From contig NZ_PZZM01000001.1 in the NCBI RefSeq assembly GCF_003046175.1, forward strand, positions 3,861,001-3,925,000: 64,000 nt of DNA, written 5' to 3'. The translations under genes were made by a program, and so were the position numbers. This stretch comes from Bosea sp. 124 (GTDB taxonomy: Bacteria > Pseudomonadota > Alphaproteobacteria > Rhizobiales > Beijerinckiaceae). Positions 1-5,430 of the stretch are shown piece after piece; position 1 is the first letter of the stretch, and the number at the start of each line of letters is the position of its first letter. Below the pieces are notes generated by a model. It was not told the DNA's origin. It was given only the letters and a program-made list of their open reading frames with translations, and did no database searches.

Positions 1-343
1 GGCGCAGCGGGCGCGGCACTGGTTCCATGACGCGATGATGCGGGTCTTCGCGGATGTCGATCTGATCGTCGCGCCTGCGACGCCGTGCCCGGCGCCGCTG
101 GTCGGCCAGAAGATGCTGGTATTGCGCGGCGAAAGCGTGCCGCTGCGGCCCAATCTCGGGTTGTTCACCCAGCCGATCTCGGCGATCGGGCTGCCCGTGG
201 CGGCGGTGCCGGTGTTCGGCGCGGGGCTGCCGATCGGCGTGCAGATCATCGCGGCGCCCTGGCGCGAGGATCTCTGCCTGCGCGCGGCCTTCGCGCTCCA
301 GCAAGCCGGCGTCTGCGAGGCGAAGGCGCCGGGGCTCGCCTGA
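1..343 (+). CDS. Amidase C-terminal fragment (AtzE-like)
   Basis: This is the last 113 or so codons of an amidase-signature hydrolase; the gene starts before the window. The reading frame is already open at base 2 (AQRARHWFHDAMM) and ends at a TGA at 341-343. The stretches DLIVAPATPCPAP, NLGLFTQPISAIGLP and PIGVQIIAAPWRED are typical of the C-terminal part of the GatA/AtzE group, where the chain closes over the Ser-Ser-Lys active site, which lies upstream and is not visible. AtzE enzymes hydrolyse ureido or amide compounds such as biuret-type intermediates, but substrate cannot be set from this piece. A perfect hairpin follows the stop. Confidence 0.75.
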   Translation, partial: AQRARHWFHDAMMRVFADVDLIVAPATPCPAPLVGQKMLVLRGESVPLRPNLGLFTQPISAIGLPVAAVPVFGAGLPIGVQIIAAPWREDLCLRAAFALQQAGVCEAKAPGLA

Positions 344-366
344 GGCCGTTCACCGAACACGACATT

Positions 367-399
367 CCGTCATGCTCGCCATAGGGCCGAGCATGACGG
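367..399. terminator. Hairpin between convergent genes
   Basis: A perfect 12-bp stem (CCGTCATGCTCG at 367-378, CGAGCATGACGG at 388-399) with a 9-base loop lies between the amidase and mbfA stop codons. No T-run follows on either strand. It could be a bidirectional stop or one copy of a dispersed alphaproteobacterial palindromic repeat. Confidence 0.45.
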
Positions 400-427
400 T
401 TCCGGCTCTGCCCAGGGGCTTCCAGAG

Positions 428-1420
428 CTATGCCCCGCCAATGAGGATGCCTGCCGCCAGAACGAGCCCGCCGCCCAGCACGATCTGGAAGGCGGCGCGC
501 AGGAAGGGCGTTTCCATATAGCGGTTCTGGATCCAGACGATGGCCCAGAGCTCGACGAAGACGACCATCAGCGCCACCGTCGTGGCCGTCCAGAAATGCG
601 GGATCAGATAGGGCAGGGCGTGGCCGAGCCCGCCCAGGGCCGTCATCACGCCCGAGGCCAGTCCGCGCTTCCACGGGGCGCCACGGCCCGACAGTTTGCC
701 GTCGTCATGGGCGGCCTCGGTGAAGCCCATCGAGATGCCGGCACCGACCGAGGCCGAAAGGCCGATCAGGAAGGTGGTGCGCGGGTCCTGCGTGGCGAAG
801 GCCGTGGCGAAGATCGGGGCGAGCGTCGAGACCGAGCCGTCCATCAGGCCGGCCAGACCCGGCTGGACCCAGGTGAGGACGAACTGGCGCTTCGCGGCGA
901 GGTCCTCCTCGGTCCGAGCCTCGCCGTCGAGATGCTCGGCGGTCAACTCCCGCGCCTTCACCTCGTGCCCGGCCTCGGCTGCGGCGAGTTCGCCCAGCAG
1001 CGTGCGGGTGTCGAGATCGGTCGAGCGGCCGGCCGCCGCGACATAGAAGTCGCGCGCCTGGCGCTCCATGTCCTCGGCTTCCTCGCGCATCCGGTCGAGG
1101 CCGAGATTCTCGACCAGCCAGACCGGTTTGCGGGCGTAGAAGTCGGCGACGTGCTCGCGTCGGATCGGCAGGACGACATCGCCGAAACGTTGCCGGTAGA
1201 GCGCGAGCAGGCGCTGACGGTGACCGTCCTCCTCCTGCGCCATGCCGTCGAAGATCGCAGCGGAGGCGGGATAGGCGGTCCGCAGCGTCTGCGCATAGGT
1301 TGCGTAGATGCGGCCGTCCTCCTCCTCGGAGGCAATCGCGAGAGCAAGGATTTCCTTCTCGGACAGGTCGTCGAAGCGACGCTTGCCGCCGAAGCCGGGC
1401 AGGGAGAAGCGGGAGAGCAT
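428..1420 (-). CDS. mbfA: Rubrerythrin-VIT1 fusion, membrane ferritin-like iron exporter MbfA
   Basis: The 330-residue protein joins an N-terminal rubrerythrin/ferritin-like di-iron domain to a C-terminal VIT1/CCC1 membrane transporter. Carboxylate and histidine ligands are visible in ASEEEDGRIY, MAQEEDGHRQR and ELAAAEAGHEVKA within about residues 30-160. The C-terminal half (about 175-330) has several hydrophobic segments, including LIGLSASVGAGISMGFTEA. In Bradyrhizobium and Agrobacterium this family (MbfA) exports iron from the cytoplasm and protects against iron and peroxide stress, under repression by Irr. A matching Irr-type palindrome sits 4 bases before this start codon. The superoxide dismutase gene lies just upstream on the same strand. 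Confidence 0.88.
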   Translation of the reverse strand: MLSRFSLPGFGGKRRFDDLSEKEILALAIASEEEDGRIYATYAQTLRTAYPASAAIFDGMAQEEDGHRQRLLALYRQRFGDVVLPIRREHVADFYARKPVWLVENLGLDRMREEAEDMERQARDFYVAAAGRSTDLDTRTLLGELAAAEAGHEVKARELTAEHLDGEARTEEDLAAKRQFVLTWVQPGLAGLMDGSVSTLAPIFATAFATQDPRTTFLIGLSASVGAGISMGFTEAAHDDGKLSGRGAPWKRGLASGVMTALGGLGHALPYLIPHFWTATTVALMVVFVELWAIVWIQNRYMETPFLRAAFQIVLGGGLVLAAGILIGGA

Positions 1421-1423
1421 GAG

Positions 1424-1462
1424 GCGATCTCTAATTTAGAATAATTCTAAATTAGAGATCGC
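1424..1462. promoter_or_regulatory. Irr/ICE-type operator palindrome
   Basis: A perfect inverted repeat has 19-bp arms (GCGATCTCTAATTTAGAAT and its complement) around a single central base at 1443. Its core reads TTTAGAA-TAA-TTCTAAA, which matches the iron control element bound by Irr in rhizobia. On the mbfA strand the palindrome ends 3 bases before the ATG, so it also covers the only purine-rich ribosome-binding stretch (AGAG). Repression by Irr under low iron is the expected role. The same bases could form an RNA hairpin hiding the ribosome-binding site; that part is inference. Confidence 0.8.
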
Positions 1463-1467
1463 CTGCG

Positions 1468-1500
1468 GTTGGCGCAAGGGCGTCGTGGCCTTGCGCCAAC
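1468..1500. terminator. Hairpin downstream of the SOD gene
   Basis: A perfect 12-bp stem (GTTGGCGCAAGG at 1468-1479, CCTTGCGCCAAC at 1489-1500) with a 9-base loop sits between the SOD stop and the mbfA operator. The T-run (AGTTTTT) is on the plus-strand side, so for SOD transcription this is a hairpin without a U-tract. It probably separates SOD and mbfA transcripts or stabilises the SOD mRNA end. Confidence 0.45.
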
Positions 1501-1554
1501 AGTTTTTGGCTCGGCGCTGGACCTTACGGTTGGCGCTTCCGCACGGCCGTGCCC

Positions 1555-2301
1555 TCAGATCGTCAGCTTGCCAGCCTTGGCGGCGGCGTAGCGCTCATTG
1601 ACCTTCGCCCAGTTGACCACGTTCCACCAGTTCTTGAGGTAGTCAGCGCGGCGGTTCTGGTATTTGAGATAATAGGCGTGCTCCCAGACGTCGTTGCCGA
1701 TCAGGACCATGTGTTTGTCCATCAGCGGGCTGTCCTGGTTGGGCTTGCCGAGCAGGGCCAGCTTGCCGGCCTTGTCGACGGTGACGAAGACCCAGCCCGA
1801 GCCGAAGACGCGCAGGCCCGCCGCCTCGAAATCGCTCTTGAACTTGTCGAAGCCGCCGAGGTCCCTGGTGATCGCGGCCGCGACGTCGCCGGTCGGCGCG
1901 CCGCCGGTGCCCGGGCCCATGATCTCCCAGAACATGCTGTGATTGGCATGGCCGCCGCCGGCATTGCGGACCGCGACGCGTACGGCTTCCGGCAGCTGCC
2001 CGATCTCGGCCAGCAGCTCGTTGAGCGGCTTGGCGGCGAGGACGCCGTGGTCCTTGGCGGCGGCGTTCATGCCCGCGACATAGGCGGCATGGTGTCGGCT
2101 GTAGTGGATATCCATCGTGGTCGCGTCGATATGCGGCTCCAGCGCGGCTGCCTCATAGGCCCGCTTCGGCAGCGAGAACGGCCCTGCCGGGGCGGCCGGC
2201 GCCGCAGCCTGGGCCCAGACCTTCGGCGCGGCTGCGACCGCGATGGTGGCCGCACCCCATCCAAGCAGGGAGCGGCGGGAGAGCGAATGCGCGGTAATCA
2301 T
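1555..2301 (-). CDS. Tat-exported Fe/Mn superoxide dismutase
   Basis: The 248-residue protein is an iron/manganese superoxide dismutase (superoxide to peroxide and oxygen). Metal-ligand stretches are visible: MDIHYSRHHAAYV, GGGHANHSMFWEIM and the C-terminal LIGNDVWEHAYYLKY (D-x-W-E-x-H type). The start at 2301 is chosen because GGAGG lies 8 bases upstream and it yields an N-terminus with a twin-arginine signal (SRRSLLGWGAATIAVAAAP, cleavage near KVWAQA). A longer open frame to 2379 lacks such a site. The Tat signal predicts a folded, metal-loaded enzyme in the periplasm, unlike the usual cytoplasmic SodB. Metal preference cannot be read safely. Confidence 0.88.
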   Translation of the reverse strand: MITAHSLSRRSLLGWGAATIAVAAAPKVWAQAAAPAAPAGPFSLPKRAYEAAALEPHIDATTMDIHYSRHHAAYVAGMNAAAKDHGVLAAKPLNELLAEIGQLPEAVRVAVRNAGGGHANHSMFWEIMGPGTGGAPTGDVAAAITRDLGGFDKFKSDFEAAGLRVFGSGWVFVTVDKAGKLALLGKPNQDSPLMDKHMVLIGNDVWEHAYYLKYQNRRADYLKNWWNVVNWAKVNERYAAAKAGKLTI

Positions 2302-2593
2302 CGGGATCCTCCAGTGGCGGGGCGGAATCTTGTTCGGCCTTGCCGCAAGGTTATGCGTTAGCCGCATCCGCGGATGCAATCAGTATACGGTTTCGGCGGG
2401 GGCGGAGTTCCCCGCCGGTCCGATCGGCGGGAGCGGGCTGCTTCGCCGCGCATTGCGCCGGGCGCGACGATCACCCGCCTCACACCGCCGTCTTTCCCAG
2501 CAAATACCCTCGAAAGTTGCATTAACACTCGATTTACCGCGTTTTGCTAGCGTCAGGCTCGAATTATCGAGGCCCGAAAAGGACCCGCCGATC
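2302..2593. other. Divergent promoter region, SOD / chemotaxis operon
   Basis: This 292-bp gap separates the minus-strand SOD gene from the plus-strand che operon and must hold both promoters. The only element I can support is the CtrA-like box at 2522-2537. No convincing sigma-70 pair was seen, and no gene. An AAGGA ribosome-binding site precedes the receptor start at 2594. Confidence 0.4.
2522..2537 (+). promoter_or_regulatory. CtrA-like box upstream of the che operon
   Basis: TTAA-N7-TTTAC differs by one base from the CtrA consensus TTAA-N7-TTAAC. It lies about 60 bp before the first che gene. CtrA controls motility and chemotaxis in many alphaproteobacteria, so the placement makes sense. 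A very similar box (sharing TTAACACT) precedes ftsW at 62687. Confidence 0.4.
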
Positions 2594-4048
2594 ATGCATG
2601 CGCTCGCGTTGAAGGCCTCAGAGCCGGCCAATGAGGACATGCCGACCGCCGTCTCCGCCGAGCGCGCCGTGCGCGAGATCTCCGAACGCTTCGGCAAGCT
2701 CGGGGTGGAGATCACCGACATTTCCGGCCGCATCGGTGACGTGACCCGTCAACTCGAGGGGCAGACCGACGGCCTTCACCGGATCGTCACCGCCGTCGAG
2801 CAGGTCTCGCGTGCCAATCGCTCGATCCAGCAGGCGGCCGAGGGAGCGCAGACGACGGCCTCTGTCGTCAGGAACGGGCTCGAACGCGTCACCGGGGCGG
2901 TCAAGCTCGGCCTGAACGCGGCGCAGTCGGACATCGAGGCGCTGTCGCTGGGGGCGCAGTCGATCTCGGAGGCGCTCTCCCAGGCGGTCGTCGACGCCCA
3001 CAAGGTCAGGGCCTCGAGCGATGCGATCCAGGCCATCGCGCGCGAGATCCAGCTCCTGTCGATCAATGCGGGTGTCGAGGCGGCGCGCAGCGGCGCCGCC
3101 GGGCGCGGCTTTGCGGTGATCGCCGCGGCGGTCAAGCACCTGGCCGAGCAGACGCGCGAGGCGACCGTGCTCAGTGCCCGGCAGCTCGATGCGCTGGTCA
3201 AATCCGTCGACCTGCTCGCAACCAGAAGCGACGAGAACGCCTCGACGGCGCGCCGGGCCAGCGAGGAGAGCCAGTCGATCTCGCAGCAGCTCGGCGAGCT
3301 CGACAGCTTCGGCCGCTCGGTCGTCGGCCTGATCGGCGACATCGACGCGATCTCAAACCCGACGCGCGAGAGCGCCATCGCCTTCGCCAAGGTGGGCGAG
3401 GACCTGAAGGTGCTGGTCGATGGCGTCGACCAGTCGAGCGAGAACCTCGAGCGGGCGGCCCAGCGCAGCGACGCGCTCGTTGCGATCAGCGAGGGCATCC
3501 TCGGTGCGATCGCCGCCTCCGGCGTGCGCACTGCGCAATCGGAGCTGATCGCGACCGCCATGGAGACGGCCGCCACGATCGGCGCGATGTTCGAGCAGGC
3601 GCTGGATCGCGGCGAGCTGACGCTGCCCGATCTGTACGACGAGGCCTACCAGCCGATCGCCGGCAGCGATCCGGTGCAGTACATGACGCGCTTCGTGGGG
3701 CTGTGCGACCGCATGCTGCCGCCAATCCAAGAGGCGCTTCTGGCATCCAACCGCCGCATCGTGTTCTGCGCGGCGATCGACCGCAACGGCTTCCTGCCGA
3801 CGCACAACCGCAAATACGCGCAGCCGCAAGGTTCCGACCCGGTCTGGAACAATGCGAATTGCCGCAACCGGCGCATCTTCAACGACCGCACCGGGCTGGC
3901 GGCGGCACGCAACCGAAAGCCGTTCCTGCTGCAGACCTACCGTCGCGACATGGGCGGCGGCCAGTTTCTGGTGATGGAGGATCTGTCGGCGCCGATCATG
4001 GTCAGGGGCCGGCACTGGGGCGGCTTCCGCTTCGGCCTCAGCGTCTAA
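2594..4048 (+). CDS. Soluble methyl-accepting chemotaxis protein with C-terminal sensor
   Basis: The 484-residue receptor has no signal peptide or membrane segment. Residues about 30-330 are coiled-coil MCP signalling helices, with the hairpin tip recognisable in IQLLSINAGVEAARSGAAGRGFAVIA (two adjacent stretches). Residues about 340-484 form a separate globular domain with RIVFCAAIDRNGFLPTHN, NANCRNRRIFNDRTG and LLQTYRRDMGGGQF, a sensor placed after the signalling part, the reverse of the usual receptor order. It is first in the che operon, the position of the soluble receptor IcpA in Sinorhizobium. The ligand is unknown. ATG 2594 is chosen because AAGGA lies about 10 bases upstream; longer frames have no support. 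Confidence 0.85.
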   Translation: MHALALKASEPANEDMPTAVSAERAVREISERFGKLGVEITDISGRIGDVTRQLEGQTDGLHRIVTAVEQVSRANRSIQQAAEGAQTTASVVRNGLERVTGAVKLGLNAAQSDIEALSLGAQSISEALSQAVVDAHKVRASSDAIQAIAREIQLLSINAGVEAARSGAAGRGFAVIAAAVKHLAEQTREATVLSARQLDALVKSVDLLATRSDENASTARRASEESQSISQQLGELDSFGRSVVGLIGDIDAISNPTRESAIAFAKVGEDLKVLVDGVDQSSENLERAAQRSDALVAISEGILGAIAASGVRTAQSELIATAMETAATIGAMFEQALDRGELTLPDLYDEAYQPIAGSDPVQYMTRFVGLCDRMLPPIQEALLASNRRIVFCAAIDRNGFLPTHNRKYAQPQGSDPVWNNANCRNRRIFNDRTGLAAARNRKPFLLQTYRRDMGGGQFLVMEDLSAPIMVRGRHWGGFRFGLSV

Positions 4049-4101
4049 CCAAAAGCATTCACGTCGTGTTTCCAGGTTGAGTCAGTGGTCGAGCCCGCGT
4101 C

Positions 4102-4569
4102 ATGCATATAGCGCCGTCATTTCCCAACCTGTCGGTGCTGCTGATCGACCCGAGTCAGCACTACCGGCGCATCGTCCGCACGATGCTCTATCAGGCGCAA
4201 TTGCACCGCATCTTCGAGGCCTCGGACCTCGCCTCCGCCGCGACGATGTTCATCCAGAAGCAGCCGAACATCGTGATCCTGGACTGGGACCTGCCGGACA
4301 ATGGCAGCACGAAGTGCCTGGCCGCGATCCGCTCGTTCAAGACCTCGCCCTTCGCCAAGGCGCCGGTCCTCGTCATGATGGAGCGCGCCGACCGCCGCTC
4401 GGTCGTGCAGGCGGCGAAGCTCGGCGCGCATGAGATCATCACCAAGCCGATCTCGCCCAACAATCTCTGGCTGCATCTCTCGGGCATCATCAACATCCCG
4501 CGCAAGTATCGGGAGCTGAGCGGCAGCATCTCGCTCGTGCCGCGCGCGATCAGCAACAACATGTTCTAG
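4102..4569 (+). CDS. Divergent CheY-like receiver protein
   Basis: This single-domain response regulator of 155 residues has the receiver fold from about residue 10 to 130 plus a basic, non-homologous tail. The phosphoacceptor is probably Asp61 in VILDWDLP, and the conserved Lys is in IITKPIS. Two normal active-site features are altered: the acidic pair is a single Asp16 followed by Pro (LLIDPSQ), and the switch Thr/Ser after strand 4 is replaced by Met (VLVMMERAD). It may therefore act as an atypical receiver or phosphate sink rather than as a motor-binding CheY. It lies between the soluble receptor and the STAS gene and is followed by a strong hairpin. Confidence 0.75.
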   Translation: MHIAPSFPNLSVLLIDPSQHYRRIVRTMLYQAQLHRIFEASDLASAATMFIQKQPNIVILDWDLPDNGSTKCLAAIRSFKTSPFAKAPVLVMMERADRRSVVQAAKLGAHEIITKPISPNNLWLHLSGIINIPRKYRELSGSISLVPRAISNNMF

Positions 4570-4578
4570 GCGCGCCTC

Positions 4579-4614
4579 CGGCCGGGTCCGGCGGCGCGTC
4601 GCCGGGCCCGGCCG
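4579..4614. terminator. Strong GC hairpin inside the che locus
   Basis: Arms CGGCCGGGTCCGGCG (4579-4593) and CGCCGGGCCCGGCCG (4600-4614) pair over 15 positions with one G-U and a 6-base loop. There is no T-run. It lies right after the divergent receiver gene and could attenuate transcription before the cheY-cheA core or protect an mRNA end. Confidence 0.5.
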
Positions 4615-4772
4615 AGGGCTGTCCCGAGGCTGACCACCGGACGGTCGCTTCCGGCCGCGATCACGTTTTCCGCCACGGGTCTGCCCAAAAGATTGACGCA
4701 ACGTCCTCCAGTTAGGGAAATTTTTACCAGTCCGACCTGATGCTGAGTGGCGCAATCCTGGGTCGTGTCACC

Positions 4773-5054
4773 ATGGTCATCACCGTCTCGCTCCCTGCCT
4801 TTCTGGGCCGCTCCGAAGCGGCCACTTTCCGCAACCAGTTGCTCGTCGCGCTGGAGCAGAAGGAGAGCATAGCCGTCGAATGTGCCGAGGCGGGGCCGTT
4901 GCCCAGCCTTTGGGTCCAGTTGCTGCATTCCGCCGCGACCAGCGCCAAGGCGCGCGGGCTGTCGGTCTCGCTCAAGGCGGCGTCTCTAGAGTGCCGCGAT
5001 TCCCTGCAGGCGATCGGCTTCGATCCCGCTCACAGCGCTCTCGTTCTGGAGTGA
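4773..5054 (+). CDS. STAS-domain protein in CheS/CheX position
   Basis: This 93-residue protein (a start at 4740 would give 104) looks like a single STAS domain: an opening beta strand (VITVSLPAFLGR), a helix (SEAATFRNQLLVALEQ), SIAVECAEAGPLPSLWVQLLHSA and a C-terminal LQAIGFDP. Its place directly before cheY and cheA is that of CheS in the Sinorhizobium meliloti che operon, a small STAS-like protein that binds CheA and speeds CheY1 dephosphorylation. That role is inferred from position and fold. Neither candidate start has a strong ribosome-binding site; 4773 is preferred because it begins exactly at the first STAS strand. Confidence 0.65.
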   Translation: MVITVSLPAFLGRSEAATFRNQLLVALEQKESIAVECAEAGPLPSLWVQLLHSAATSAKARGLSVSLKAASLECRDSLQAIGFDPAHSALVLE

Positions 5055-5059
5055 TATGA

Positions 5060-5419
5060 ATGCGCATTCTGGCCATCGACGACACCAAGACACTGCTCAG
5101 TCTGCTCAGTCTGACGTTGCGCAACGCCGGCCATGAAGTGGCCGAGGCGGAGAACGGCGAGGACGGACTGGCGAAATTCGACCAGTTCAAGCCCGATCTC
5201 GTGATCACGGATCTCAACATGCCGTTGATGGACGGCATCGAGTTCACCCGCGCCTGCCGGGCGCGGCCTGCCGGGCAGAATACGCCGATCATCGTGCTGA
5301 CCACCGAAAACGGCGCGGAGATCAAGGCGGAGGGCCGGCGCGCCGGCGCCAGCGCCTGGATGGTCAAGCCTTTCGAGCCCAATACCCTGCTCGGTCTCGT
5401 CGCCCGCTATCAGAACTGA
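5060..5419 (+). CDS. cheY: Chemotaxis response regulator CheY (first copy)
   Basis: This is a 119-residue stand-alone receiver with all key residues: Asp7/Asp8 (AIDDTK), phosphoacceptor Asp51 (VITDLNMPLMDG), Thr in IIVLTTENG and Lys in MVKPFEPNTL. It receives phosphate from CheA. The start lies 5 bases after the STAS stop, and cheA follows within 12 bases, so the three are one transcript. Two complete CheY proteins exist in this locus (see 12866); in Sinorhizobium one acts on the motor and the other is a phosphate sink, and by position this copy corresponds to CheY1. Confidence 0.92.
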   Translation: MRILAIDDTKTLLSLLSLTLRNAGHEVAEAENGEDGLAKFDQFKPDLVITDLNMPLMDGIEFTRACRARPAGQNTPIIVLTTENGAEIKAEGRRAGASAWMVKPFEPNTLLGLVARYQN

Positions 5420-5430
5420 GGCTCTCGTCT

